The notes: a model not told the origin generated them from the letters alone. DNA of 64,000 nucleotides from Hymenobacter siberiensis (GCF_018967865.2 NZ_JAHLZY020000001.1:3162001-3226000); one strand, 5' to 3'. Shown: positions 1 to 8,100, numbered from the stretch's first letter. Numbers and translations are program-made.

Positions 1-1
1 C

Positions 2-373
2 CTGGGGCCGGCCCGCGTCGCAACCGGGGCGCTGGCGCTGTCGGGCATCTGCTGCCTGGCATCGGGCCTCGTGCTGGGCACGGGCTCGGGAGCGGCGCTG
101 GGGGCTTTTCTGGGGTTCTGGGGGCTGGTGGTGGTGGCCGATTCGCCGATGTTTTCGACGCTGGTGGCCCGGCATGCCCCCGCCGAAACGCGCGGGGCCG
201 CGCTGACTATCGTCAACTGCCTGGGCTTTGCGCTCACCATTGTCAGCGTGCAGCTCACCGGCTGGCAGGTGCTGCAGCTGCCGCAGCACCTGCTGCTGCT
301 GCTGCCGCTGGCCGTGGGGCCGGCGCTGGGGCTGTGGGCGCTGTGGCAGGGGCGGCGGGTGGTAGAAGCGTGA
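2..373 (+). CDS. MFS transporter, C-terminal part (partial)
   Basis: The reading frame is open from the window edge to a TGA at 371-373, so the gene starts upstream of the window. The visible part of about 123 residues is very hydrophobic, with alternating Leu/Gly/Ala-rich membrane segments. A short polar loop (residues HAPAETRGAALTIVNCLGF) has the look of the cytoplasmic loop and following helix in the C-terminal half of major facilitator permeases. Family membership is inferred from this pattern; the substrate cannot be read from the fragment. The next gene converges on it from the minus strand. Confidence 0.6.
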   Translation: MGPARVATGALALSGICCLASGLVLGTGSGAALGAFLGFWGLVVVADSPMFSTLVARHAPAETRGAALTIVNCLGFALTIVSVQLTGWQVLQLPQHLLLLLPLAVGPALGLWALWQGRRVVEA

Positions 374-421
374 GGTATAGGTATACGAAGCCGCCATGCC
401 CCTACGCCAGCCGGCCGGTTG

Positions 422-1252
422 CTAGGCTTTGCCGCCTGCCAGAAAACGCCTGACAGCGCGCACGTAGCCTTCGGCGAAGAACTTTTCGGTCAGTTTCTCC
501 TGCGCCCCCAGGTGGCCGCAGTCCACGACCAGCAATTGGCGGCGCTGCTTCCGACGAGCGGCTTGCACCACGGCGGCAGAGTCGGCCAGGGGTGTGTTCT
601 TATCCTGAGTGCCAGCAATGAGCAGCCACGGGCAGCGCACGCGGGCGGCTACGCGGGGATAGGCGGCAGCTTCGGCAGGTAGCGTTACGGTTTTGTTATT
701 GGTGGCCTTTTGGTAAGCCACTATACCCGGCAGGTTGCCCGGGTAGCCCTCGGTGATAAGAAAATCGGGCTTGGCACTGGCCGCTGCTTCCGACCCAACA
801 ATGGCACCCATCGACAGGCCCAGAATGCCCACCCGGTCGCGGGGTTCCAGGTGCCGCGCCTCGGCCAGCGCGGCGCGCAGGTCGGTGGCAAACTCTTCGT
901 AGTACAGCCGCTGCGGGTCGATGGCAAAAGCCTGGCTGTGGCCAAACCCCCGATAGTCGAACAGCAGCGAGCGGTAGCCCGCGTCGGCCAGTGCCCACGC
1001 CGTGTAGATGTTGCTGGACATATTATAGGCGTCGCCGCCGGCGGCCACCACCGTGGTGTGCTGGTCAGTGGCTTTCGCGGAGGGCTCAATTAGCCAGGCC
1101 ACCAGCTTCACATGGTCGGCCGTGGTAATCTCTACCTGCCGGTATTTCAGACCCAGGGTATCGGGTTTGGCCCACCATTCGGCTACTGGGCGGATGGCAA
1201 ATGCGGGGCCGGCGGCCAGCAGCGCCAAGCAAAGAAGAAAGAAGCGTACCAT
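422..1252 (-). CDS. Secreted alpha/beta hydrolase
   Basis: A 276-residue alpha/beta hydrolase. I chose the ATG at 1252 because it places a clean signal peptide (MVRFFLLCLALLAAGPAFA) at the N-terminus; an in-frame ATG 14 codons upstream would bury it. The nucleophile elbow GLSMG has Ser147. A candidate acid is Asp217 (AGTQDKNTP) and a candidate histidine is His247 (DCGHLG), giving a full catalytic triad. FDYRGFGHS around residue 98 is the usual oxyanion-side motif. The protein probably acts in the periplasm or envelope on an ester or peptide substrate that cannot be predicted. It is transcribed convergently with the MFS gene and divergently from the NACHT gene. Confidence 0.8.
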   Translation of the reverse strand: MVRFFLLCLALLAAGPAFAIRPVAEWWAKPDTLGLKYRQVEITTADHVKLVAWLIEPSAKATDQHTTVVAAGGDAYNMSSNIYTAWALADAGYRSLLFDYRGFGHSQAFAIDPQRLYYEEFATDLRAALAEARHLEPRDRVGILGLSMGAIVGSEAAASAKPDFLITEGYPGNLPGIVAYQKATNNKTVTLPAEAAAYPRVAARVRCPWLLIAGTQDKNTPLADSAAVVQAARRKQRRQLLVVDCGHLGAQEKLTEKFFAEGYVRAVRRFLAGGKA

Positions 1253-1562
1253 GTAAAAAGTGGAAATTCGGGTAGCCAGGACACTATATCCCAAGCCGTG
1301 GATAGACTTTCCCCGCCAATGAACGTTGCATCCAAATCCTTAGCCTGTGCCAGCGCAGCCGGACACAATCAGTCGGTGGCTAGCATCGTGGCCCGCATCT
1401 AAAGCGGCCAAGCCCCCCCCCCCCGCGCCATCCAGACGAATAACCCACCGAAACTTCAAGCAACAGAGAGCCCCGTCGGTGTCTGGCGAGGCGTTTCAAT
1501 AATTAACTCTTTATATTGGATTTAAAAACCCATTCATTCGCCACTTCAAGGCTTAATATACT
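1253..1562. other. Intergenic region between hydrolase and NACHT gene, with C12 tract
   Basis: This divergent intergenic region of about 310 bases must hold the promoters of both flanking genes. Composition changes sharply inside it: GC-rich up to about 1490, then AT-rich into the NACHT gene. An uninterrupted run of 12 C residues lies at 1413-1424. TATATTGG at about 1512 resembles the TAnnTTTG -7 element with mismatches and could serve the NACHT gene. I see no convincing gene in it. Confidence 0.5.
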
Positions 1563-3539
1563 ATGGAACACTCAGGCTTAGAAATTGCAAAGGATGTCGT
1601 AACAACTGCAAAGCCATTAACTGACTTAATATTACCAGCATTATTAGCTCCAAGAATTAAATCAGTAATAGATTTTTTAAAGAAAAAAGGCATTGAAAAA
1701 AGCAGCTCATCAGAAGCCGTTGAGAAGAGCTTCCGAAATTATTTAAATGATGCATACGGGCACTTTTGTGTAATGAACACGCTAGTATTTCCAAATCAGC
1801 AGATTCTAATCAAAGATATTTATCAGCCATTAACATTAAGAACAAGTTATGGATATGAGATAAAAGAGATAAATGTTTTTGAAATGAGGCATCTTGAAAA
1901 ATACGGAAGAATACTAATTGCTGATACAGCAGGTATGGGTAAATCGACCTTAGTTAAATGGATAGGAGCTTCAATTATAGAGCAAAACACATCCATCCCC
2001 GTATTAATCGAATTAAAAAAACTTAGCAACAAGCATAAAATAATTCATGAAATATGCACACAGCTAGGCGACGTTTTTTCAGATTTTGATAAAGACATAA
2101 TATTACATCTTATAAAACAGGGAGAATTTACCTTTTTATTAGACGGCTTTGACGAAGTCAAATACGAACACAGAGCAGAAGTAATCGAAGATATAAAAGG
2201 CTTTATTCACAAATCATCTAAAAATTGGTTTATACTAACATCACGCAAAGATTCAGCACTTACTGCATTTGGAGACTTTCAACGATTCAGCATTACACCA
2301 CTTACTCTCAATGAGTCTTTCCAGCTCATTAGAAAATATGATTCCGTAAACAATGTAAAAATCGGCGAGCAACTAATCAGGGATATAAAAGGCAAACTTG
2401 AACAGGTACAAGAATTCTTAGTCAACCCATTTCTTGTCTCACTATTATACAAAACATATACATACAATAGAGATATACCGTCTAAAAAGACAACCTTTTA
2501 TGAAGAAATATACACAGCTCTTTATAAACATCACGACTTAACTAAAGTCGTAGAAAGAAATCTGGAGTCTGGTCTTGATATTCAAGACTTCCGAACCGTC
2601 ACCAATCAATTGGGATTTGACACAGCAAAGTCTGGCGAACTTGAATATTCGGAACAGGAGCTGATTAAATTACTTGAATGCATAATCCCTAAATGCGCAG
2701 GCATAGCTTTTAAAAGCAGCAGATTTATTGAAGACATTGTCTTACACGTCCCTTTGTTTAATCGCGAGGGCCTTGTAAGATGGGCACACAAATCATTACA
2801 AGACTTCTTCGCGGCTTCTTACATCAGCTCCTCACCCAAAAAAGAGCAAATAATTACTGCTATTTGTAAAATTCAAAAAAGTAGTTATTTAAATATTATC
2901 GACTTTTTGTATGAAATGGAATACAAGATAATACGCAATATTATTCTGTATGACATAGCCAAATCTTTCATAGCATTCTGCGAGTCAAGTTACAAAGGAT
3001 TTGATATCCCAATGGATATAATTCGCAAAAGACAAGCTATTGCGTTTGACACATCTCATCTTTTTACTTACAAGAGTGGATTTGACATATCCGATGAGGA
3101 AGAAGTCGAATTAAAAAAATACACATCAATCGAAAGGAATTTAGAAGTATACGAATATGAATACCGCAAAAAGAACTTAAGAACCAGTTCTACACATTAC
3201 TCGACAAGTTCATTCCGCCATGAAATAATGAATACCTTTTTCAAAAAAGGTTGTTCAATATTAAAGCCTATTGAATCGTTTCCTCATTCACAACATAGTA
3301 TAGATAGATTTGTCACATCACTTGCTTGGGATAATATATATATTCTTGATGACAAGAAAGAAAATTTCCTCAACCAAATCAAGTGGTTTGACCAATTTTC
3401 TGATATGCTAATTTCTCATAGAGTTCATGCTATCAATGACAAGGCACTTCTTGACTTCAACGAATGTATTAATTTGGTAAAAGTGGTCGAAGAGGGCAAA
3501 ATGCTGGATAGTTTGGAGGACGAGTTAAATGGGCTATAA
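1563..3539 (+). CDS. NACHT-domain STAND NTPase, candidate phage-defence protein
   Basis: A 658-residue protein. An N-terminal helical region of about 110 residues precedes a NACHT ATPase module with Walker A GMGKST (124-129), Walker B FLLDGFDEV (191-199, with the DGFDE acidic cluster typical of NACHT) and a sensor LTSR (225-228). HKSLQDFFAA (408-417) matches the winged-helix/HxxxQEFFAA motif that follows NACHT in immune NTPases. The C-terminal 240 residues are unassigned, with no visible LRR, WD or TPR repeats and no recognisable nuclease, TIR or protease. Bacterial NACHT proteins are known anti-phage NLR relatives; the same role here is inferred. The gene stands alone and is far more AT-rich (roughly one third G+C by eye) than its neighbours, with codons such as ATA and TTA, indicating recent transfer. 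A terminator follows at once. Confidence 0.85.
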   Translation: MEHSGLEIAKDVVTTAKPLTDLILPALLAPRIKSVIDFLKKKGIEKSSSSEAVEKSFRNYLNDAYGHFCVMNTLVFPNQQILIKDIYQPLTLRTSYGYEIKEINVFEMRHLEKYGRILIADTAGMGKSTLVKWIGASIIEQNTSIPVLIELKKLSNKHKIIHEICTQLGDVFSDFDKDIILHLIKQGEFTFLLDGFDEVKYEHRAEVIEDIKGFIHKSSKNWFILTSRKDSALTAFGDFQRFSITPLTLNESFQLIRKYDSVNNVKIGEQLIRDIKGKLEQVQEFLVNPFLVSLLYKTYTYNRDIPSKKTTFYEEIYTALYKHHDLTKVVERNLESGLDIQDFRTVTNQLGFDTAKSGELEYSEQELIKLLECIIPKCAGIAFKSSRFIEDIVLHVPLFNREGLVRWAHKSLQDFFAASYISSSPKKEQIITAICKIQKSSYLNIIDFLYEMEYKIIRNIILYDIAKSFIAFCESSYKGFDIPMDIIRKRQAIAFDTSHLFTYKSGFDISDEEEVELKKYTSIERNLEVYEYEYRKKNLRTSSTHYSTSSFRHEIMNTFFKKGCSILKPIESFPHSQHSIDRFVTSLAWDNIYILDDKKENFLNQIKWFDQFSDMLISHRVHAINDKALLDFNECINLVKVVEEGKMLDSLEDELNGL

Positions 3540-3566
3540 TTTCAATAAATCTCCTAACCTAAAAAT

Positions 3567-3593
3567 AAGCCCCGCTAGCTACTGGCGGGGCTT
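3567..3593 (+). terminator. Terminator after NACHT gene
   Basis: A perfect 9 bp stem (AAGCCCCGC at 3567-3575 with GCGGGGCTT at 3585-3593) with a 9 nt loop starts 28 bases after the NACHT stop codon. The T-tract is weak on the plus strand, and the A-rich 5' flank would give a better T-tract on the minus strand, so it may be bidirectional. Confidence 0.6.
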
Positions 3594-3610
3594 GCTATTT
3601 CTTCAGCGGC

Positions 3611-3742
3611 TTAGGCGGCGGGCTTGGGGGCCGGGACGCGGTTGGGGCCGCCCTGGCCGAGGACGATGAGCCTGGTGTAGCCCTGGAAACGCTCCCAAAC
3701 CGCATACAAGCCGAAACTTACTTCCTCCCACCCCGCATCTCC
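3611..3742 (-). pseudogene. C-terminal gene remnant next to the NACHT island
   Basis: An open frame of 43 codons without a convincing start codon runs from just after an in-frame TAG (3743-3745) to a TAA at 3611-3613. Its translation includes FGLYAVWERFQGYTRLIVLG followed by a Pro/Ala-rich tail, and its composition matches the host genome rather than the AT-rich NACHT gene. It looks like the truncated 3' end of a host gene, possibly cut when the NACHT DNA was inserted or a neighbouring segment deleted. I do not recognise the parent family. It could also be a chance open frame. Confidence 0.3.
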
Positions 3743-3769
3743 CTAAAACAGCTTGCCCCTAAAAACAAC

Positions 3770-3799
3770 AGCGGCCGGCTAACGATATAGCCGGCCGCT
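3770..3799 (-). terminator. Rho-independent terminator of the nitroreductase gene
   Basis: Perfect 12 bp inverted repeat (arms 3770-3781 and 3788-3799, six-base loop). Read on the minus strand it follows the nitroreductase stop by 23 bases and is followed by a T-rich run (TGTTGTTTTTAGG). Confidence 0.8.
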
Positions 3800-3822
3800 G
3801 CCGTTCAGGGTGGCCCGTGGGC

Positions 3823-4518
3823 TTAGTTTTCCGTGTCGCCGGTCAGGCTTAGCATCGGCTCCACCTCGATGTCGGCCGCGTCGGCCAGCGTCATTTCCGT
3901 GACGAATTCCGCCTTGGGGGTCCGCACTTTTTTCATGTTCACCAGCCAGTCGTTGGCCTCCTCGCGGTAGCCCAGGGGCAGCAGCACGGCGCTTTTGTAG
4001 CCGGTACCGGACAGTTGGAGCAGTTCGTCCAGCTTGTCGGCCAGGAAGCCTTCCATCGGGGTGGCATCCACGCGCTGCTCGGCGGCGGCGGCCATGGCCA
4101 GGCCCAGGGCAATGTAGCTCTGCTTGGCCGCGTGGTGGGCCTGCCACTCGGGGGTGGCCGCGTTCAGCATGCCCAGCAGGTTGGTTTTGTAGGCATCCAT
4201 GGTGCTGTGGGGCAGGCCGCGCTCATCCATCGTGTAGTTGAATACGGTGCTCACCCGCTCGTCGGTGTAGCCGTCCCAGGCCACGAACACCAGCAGGTGC
4301 GAGCAGTCCGTAACCTGGCTTTGGTTGTAGGACAGACCCTTGATTTTTTCCAGCAGGGCCGGGTCCGAAATCACAATCACCTTGTACTGCTGCAAGCCCG
4401 ACGACGACGGGGCGAGCCGGGCTGCTTCCAGGATGTAATCTACTTTTTCCGGCGAAACCTTCGTGCCGTTCATCTTTTTGGTGGCGTAGCGCCAGTTCAA
4501 ATCCTCGAGTAAGCTCAT
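3823..4518 (-). CDS. Nitroreductase-family NAD(P)H-dependent oxidoreductase
   Basis: A 231-residue flavoprotein of the nitroreductase superfamily. I chose the ATG at 4518 (MSLLEDLNWRYATKKMNG). The longer frame from 4626 would overlap the divergent promoter region. The N-terminal RYATKK and APSSSGLQQYK segments correspond to FMN-binding parts of NfsB-like enzymes, and VLLPLGYREEANDW is the usual near-C-terminal segment. Such enzymes reduce quinones, nitroaromatics or other electrophiles with NAD(P)H; the native substrate here is unknown. It is divergent from an HxlR-type regulator that probably controls it, and it is followed by its own terminator. Confidence 0.85.
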   Translation of the reverse strand: MSLLEDLNWRYATKKMNGTKVSPEKVDYILEAARLAPSSSGLQQYKVIVISDPALLEKIKGLSYNQSQVTDCSHLLVFVAWDGYTDERVSTVFNYTMDERGLPHSTMDAYKTNLLGMLNAATPEWQAHHAAKQSYIALGLAMAAAAEQRVDATPMEGFLADKLDELLQLSGTGYKSAVLLPLGYREEANDWLVNMKKVRTPKAEFVTEMTLADAADIEVEPMLSLTGDTEN

Positions 4519-4595
4519 GCTGATGGGGAATAAATGGGCGGGTGCCCGGCGGCTTACGCGGGGCCGGGGCACCTGGCCCGTGGGAATAACGCTGC

Positions 4596-4638
4596 AAAGG
4601 TGCGCCCATTGGAGTACATTTGTCAAGTAGGCACCTTT
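4596..4638. promoter_or_regulatory. Divergent control region with 8 bp dyad and TACATTTG -7 box
   Basis: A perfect inverted repeat AAAGGTGC (4596-4603) / GCACCTTT (4631-4638) separated by 27 bases lies between the nitroreductase and HxlR genes. Inside it, TACATTTG (4615-4622) is an exact match to the Bacteroidota -7 element TAnnTTTG, pointing toward the HxlR gene. The layout suits an autoregulated operator that also represses the nitroreductase. This function is inferred. Confidence 0.45.
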
Positions 4639-4686
4639 TTGTCAGGCTGTTTCCTCCCAGATACTATTGCTGATAACCAACCGCTT

Positions 4687-5049
4687 ATGGAACCCTCTGT
4701 CTCGAAGAAAATCTGGAATTGCGCCATTGGGGCCAGCGTGGCGATGGTGGGCGGCAAGTGGAAGACAAGCATCCTGCTGCACCTGCGCGACCGCACCATG
4801 CGCTTCGGCGAGCTGCAGCGGGCCGTGGGCGTGTCGCAGAAGGTGCTCACCCAGCAGCTCAAGGAGCTGGAAAAAGACGGCATCATCCAGCGGCAGGTGT
4901 ATGCCGAAGTGCCCCCACGGGTCGAGTACCGCCTGAGCGACTACGGCCGAACCTTGCAGCCCGTGCTCGACGCGCTCTATGCCTGGGGTGCCATGCACTA
5001 CACGCGCAACTACCCTGCGGACGTGGCACCGGCCCCATCTGCGGCCTGA
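4687..5049 (+). CDS. HxlR-family winged-helix transcriptional regulator
   Basis: A 120-residue HxlR-type regulator. The segment VGGKWKTSILLHLRDRTMRF is the family hallmark, followed by the recognition-helix region GVSQKVLTQQLKELEKDGII and the wing REY-like YAEVPPRVEYRLSDYG. The ATG at 4687 was chosen because it gives the standard short N-terminus with one Cys (Cys11) before the winged helix. In the YodB/HypR type such a cysteine senses quinones or aldehydes, which fits control of the divergent nitroreductase; this role is inferred. Confidence 0.88.
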   Translation: MEPSVSKKIWNCAIGASVAMVGGKWKTSILLHLRDRTMRFGELQRAVGVSQKVLTQQLKELEKDGIIQRQVYAEVPPRVEYRLSDYGRTLQPVLDALYAWGAMHYTRNYPADVAPAPSAA

Positions 5050-5085
5050 GCTACCGAGCGGCAGAACTTCATCACGGACAATCCG

Positions 5086-6060
5086 TTACCGGCTCACCAC
5101 CTCATCCAGCCGCAGCCGGCGCTCAATCGCGGCAGTGGCTTTTTCCAGGATGTTGAAGGCATTCTTCGCCATCGTATTCCCATTGTCCAGCGTAGGGTTA
5201 ATTTCGACCATCTCGAAGCACACCACCCGCTCGTTTTCCAGCAGGTCCTGGCAGAGGTTTTCGGCTTCGGAGAGGTAGAGACCGTCCTCCACAGGCGTGC
5301 CGGTGCCCATGCTGAAGCTCGAATCGAGGCTATCCACATCGAAGGAAATGTACACCATGTCGCAGAAGCGCAGGTGCTCGTAAATCTCGCGGGTGAGACG
5401 GCGCGAGCCTTTTTCCTTTATTTCGGGCAGCCGAATCCACTTGATGCCCAGCTCTTCGATGAGGGCTTCTTCCTGCTCCTCGGTGTCGCGCACCACCACG
5501 TACACCAGGTGCTCGGGCTTGAGTTTGGGGCCGGGCTCGCCCAGGTTTTGCAGCCGCCGCCAGAAGAAGACCGTTTCCGCGTCGGGGATGTTGCGCTGGT
5601 GGGCCAGGTTATCCATGCCCAGGGCGGCGGCCAGGGGCATGCCGTGCACGTTACCGCTGGGCGTGGTATAGGGCGAGTGCAGGTCGGCGTGGGCATCAAT
5701 CCAGACCACGCCGAGCGTTTTGGTCGGGTACGCAGCCTTGATGCCGGCAATGGTGGCGTTGGCGCTGCTGTGGTCGCCGGCCAGCACCAGCGGAAACTCG
5801 CCGAAGCGCAGCGTTTGCTCCACGGCGGCGGCAATGCCCTTCTGCACGGTATAAATGGCGTCAATGTGCTTGGCGAACGGGAACTGGTTTTTCTCGAACA
5901 GCACCTGGTTCAAATCGGGCAGCACCACTGTATTGAAGCGCCGGAAATAGTCAGAACCTTTGTTGAGGCAGGCCACGCGCAGGGCGTCGGGGCCCATGCC
6001 GGCCCCGCGGGTACCCGCCCCCAGCTCGGAGCGGACTTCCAGTAATTTAATGCGTTTCAT
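5086..6060 (-). CDS. rocF: Arginase-family ureohydrolase
   Basis: A 324-residue ureohydrolase with the complete dinuclear-manganese site: GDHS (95-98, His97), DAHAD (122-126) and SFDVDSLD (239-246, Asp241 and Asp243), followed by TGTPVEDGL, the arginase/agmatinase active-site loop. The N-terminus (RSELGAGTRGAGMGPDALR) also matches arginases. Arginase converting arginine to ornithine and urea is the best call; agmatinase or formimidoylglutamase cannot be excluded by eye. It is divergent from an arginine decarboxylase, so the pair would partition arginine between ornithine and agmatine. Confidence 0.85.
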   Translation of the reverse strand: MKRIKLLEVRSELGAGTRGAGMGPDALRVACLNKGSDYFRRFNTVVLPDLNQVLFEKNQFPFAKHIDAIYTVQKGIAAAVEQTLRFGEFPLVLAGDHSSANATIAGIKAAYPTKTLGVVWIDAHADLHSPYTTPSGNVHGMPLAAALGMDNLAHQRNIPDAETVFFWRRLQNLGEPGPKLKPEHLVYVVVRDTEEQEEALIEELGIKWIRLPEIKEKGSRRLTREIYEHLRFCDMVYISFDVDSLDSSFSMGTGTPVEDGLYLSEAENLCQDLLENERVVCFEMVEINPTLDNGNTMAKNAFNILEKATAAIERRLRLDEVVSR

Positions 6061-6103
6061 CGGAGGGTGGGAATTTGAGTAAGCAGGTTGGCGGCACCGT
6101 TTT

Positions 6104-6201
6104 TTGAATTAAGAATTAACAATCAAGAATTAAAAATTAGGAGAGCACCCAGGGCAGCAACTGCTAATTCTTAATTGTTAATTCTTAATTCAAAATTAAT
6201 T
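6104..6201. repeat. AT-rich inverted repeat (family R, copy 1)
   Basis: Two arms of about 30 bases built from GAATTAAGAATTAACAATCA-like units, at about 6104-6139 and 6163-6193, are imperfect reverse complements around a GC-rich loop. The same AT-rich style recurs at 19011, 44880 and 46560. It sits between the arginase and arginine decarboxylase genes. Confidence 0.7.
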
Positions 6202-6325
6202 AAAACGCTGCCTTGCGGCAGAAGAATCTGCCGTAGCCAAGTCGCTAATATTCCATCGTCACGATGCGAGGCCGGGTAGCGGGAGAACAACAATCGGTTC
6301 CCAGCCGTTATCCTGACCCCGGCGG

Positions 6326-6333
6326 TACTTTTG
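6326..6333 (+). promoter_or_regulatory. Promoter -7 element for arginine decarboxylase
   Basis: TACTTTTG matches the Bacteroidota consensus TAnnTTTG and lies 48 bases upstream of the chosen ATG at 6382. I see no clear TTTG -33 box at the usual distance. It supports the ATG at 6382 over the earlier GTG/ATG in the same frame. Confidence 0.5.
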
Positions 6334-6381
6334 TACGGCCCGCCGCAAAGGTCGGGCTTTTTCGCCGTTTTCAAAACCCGA

Positions 6382-7779
6382 ATGGATACGTACCACGACC
6401 TCATCTCTCAAACCTTCGATTTTCCCACGGCCGACTTTACCGTTCAGGACCACAAGCTGCGCTTCCACGATATCGACCTGATGGCCCTCGTGGAAAAGTA
6501 CGGTACCCCGATGCGCCTCACCTACCTACCCAAAATCACCTCCCAGATTCAGCGGGCCAAGCAATGGTTTGCCGACGGCATCGCCGAAACCGGCTACACC
6601 GGCACCTATTCCTACGCCTACTGCACCAAGTCGTCGCACTTCCGCTTCGTACTAGAAGAGGCGTTGAAAAACGACGTTGACCTCGAAACCTCGTCGTGGT
6701 TCGACATCAGCATCATCCGCAACCTGCACGCCCAGGGCAAGGTCGACAAGCAGAAGCACATCATCTGCAACGGCTTCAAGCCCGAGGCCTACAAGAAGGA
6801 AATCGCCGACCTGATTAACGACGGGTTCGTGAACTGCATGCCCATCATCGATTCGCCCAACGAAATCGAATACTACCACGACCACGTGCGCGAAAACGTG
6901 AACCTGGGCATGCGCCTGGCCTCCGACGAAGAGCCGCGCTTCCAGTTCTACACCTCGCGCCTGGGCATCCGCTACGCCGACGCCATCCCCATCTACGAGC
7001 AGCGCATCAAGGACGACCCACGCTTCACGCTCACCATGCTGCACTACTTCATCAGCACGGGCATCAAGGACACGTCCTATTACTGGTCCGAACTGAGCCG
7101 CTTCGTGCACAAGTACTGCGAGCTGCGCAAGGTGTGCCCCACCCTCAATTCCATCGACATCGGCGGCGGCCTGCCCATCCAAACCAGCATCCAGCCCGAC
7201 TACGACTACCCCTACATGGTGGCTGAAATCCTGCGCACCATCCAGCGCATCTGCGCCCAGGAAGGCGTGCCCGAGCCCAACATTTTCACCGAGTTCGGCA
7301 TATTCACGGTGGGCGAAAGCGGGGCCACGATTTACAGCATTCTCGACGAGAAACTGCAGAACGACAAGGAGCTCTGGTACATGATTGACGGCTCGTTCAT
7401 CACCAACCTACCCGACACCTGGGCCCTCAACCAGCGCTTCATCATGCTGGCCCTCAACGGCTGGGAGAAGTCTTACAAGAAAATTCAGCTCGGCGGCCTC
7501 ACCTGCGACTCGCAGGACTACTACAACTCCGAGAAGCACATCTACCAGACTTTCCTGCCCGAACGCAAGCCCGCCGATGCGCAGCCGCTCTACGTCGGCT
7601 TCTTCCACACCGGCGCGTATCAGGAGAGCCTCAGCGGCTACGGCGGCATCAAGCACTGCCTCATCCCCGCCCCCCAGCACATCATCCTCGACCGCGCCGC
7701 CGATGGCACCCTCACCGATATCGTGTTTGCGCCCCAGCAGGAAGCCAGCAGCATGATGCGCATCCTCGGGTACGAATAA
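6382..7779 (+). CDS. speA: Arginine decarboxylase, PLP-dependent alanine-racemase fold
   Basis: A 465-residue fold-type III PLP decarboxylase. The PLP lysine lies in YSYAYCTKSSHF near residue 75, DIGGGLP is the glycine-rich phosphate-binding loop, and CDSQDYY corresponds to the cysteine/aspartate pocket of the Orn/DAP/Arg decarboxylase family. Bacteroidota biosynthetic arginine decarboxylases are of this type and make agmatine for polyamines, which fits the divergent arginase. The protein is shorter than the roughly 630-residue enterobacterial SpeA, and the usual EPGR PLP-contact motif reads EFGI here, so substrate assignment rests on context. The start at 6382 follows a -7 box. Confidence 0.75.
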   Translation: MDTYHDLISQTFDFPTADFTVQDHKLRFHDIDLMALVEKYGTPMRLTYLPKITSQIQRAKQWFADGIAETGYTGTYSYAYCTKSSHFRFVLEEALKNDVDLETSSWFDISIIRNLHAQGKVDKQKHIICNGFKPEAYKKEIADLINDGFVNCMPIIDSPNEIEYYHDHVRENVNLGMRLASDEEPRFQFYTSRLGIRYADAIPIYEQRIKDDPRFTLTMLHYFISTGIKDTSYYWSELSRFVHKYCELRKVCPTLNSIDIGGGLPIQTSIQPDYDYPYMVAEILRTIQRICAQEGVPEPNIFTEFGIFTVGESGATIYSILDEKLQNDKELWYMIDGSFITNLPDTWALNQRFIMLALNGWEKSYKKIQLGGLTCDSQDYYNSEKHIYQTFLPERKPADAQPLYVGFFHTGAYQESLSGYGGIKHCLIPAPQHIILDRAADGTLTDIVFAPQQEASSMMRILGYE

Positions 7780-7827
7780 TTCAATTTTGGCGTTAGGGAA
7801 TTGCAGCGATATATTAGGCTGGCTGCT

Positions 7828-7835
7828 TATCTTTG
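7828..7835 (+). promoter_or_regulatory. Promoter -7 element for small lipoprotein
   Basis: TATCTTTG matches TAnnTTTG exactly and lies 40 bases upstream of the lipoprotein ATG at 7876. Confidence 0.5.
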
Positions 7836-7875
7836 AAGCCCAACCCCGCAACCCCTCACCTGTTTTTATATTATT

Positions 7876-8040
7876 ATGAAAAAGTACGTTCTGCTCGCCG
7901 CCGGCTTTGCGGCCCTCTCCCTGGGCGCCTGCAACCGCCAGAAGTGCCCCGCCTACAGCAGCACCAAGGAAGCCAACCGCGTTTCCTCGCCCATCACGGC
8001 CATCACGGCCAGCACGGCTACGCCCGCGGCGCGCCAGTAG
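7876..8040 (+). CDS. Small lipoprotein with CPAYS motif
   Basis: A 54-residue gene (ATG 7876, TAG 8038-8040). It has a lipoprotein signal peptide ending in the lipobox LSLGAC (Cys19), so the mature protein is a roughly 36-residue lipidated peptide. The mature N-terminus CNRQKCPAYSS has two cysteines and the KCPAY motif that I associate with short lipoproteins in this bacterial group; function unknown. A -7 box lies upstream and a strong terminator begins 21 bases after the stop, so it is an independent transcript. Confidence 0.75.
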   Translation: MKKYVLLAAGFAALSLGACNRQKCPAYSSTKEANRVSSPITAITASTATPAARQ

Positions 8041-8061
8041 TGCTTTTGAATTTGAGGTAAA

Positions 8062-8100
8062 AAGGCCGGCTTCCCGCGTGGGAAGCCGGCCTTTTTTATT
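8062..8100 (+). terminator. Strong rho-independent terminator
   Basis: Perfect 14 bp stem (arms 8062-8075 and 8080-8093) with a GCGT loop followed by TTTTATT, directly after the small lipoprotein gene. Confidence 0.9.

Noticed and set aside
1253..3822. Mobile-element ends around the NACHT gene
   Set aside because: No integrase, transposase, direct repeat or tRNA target is visible; composition alone supports transfer.
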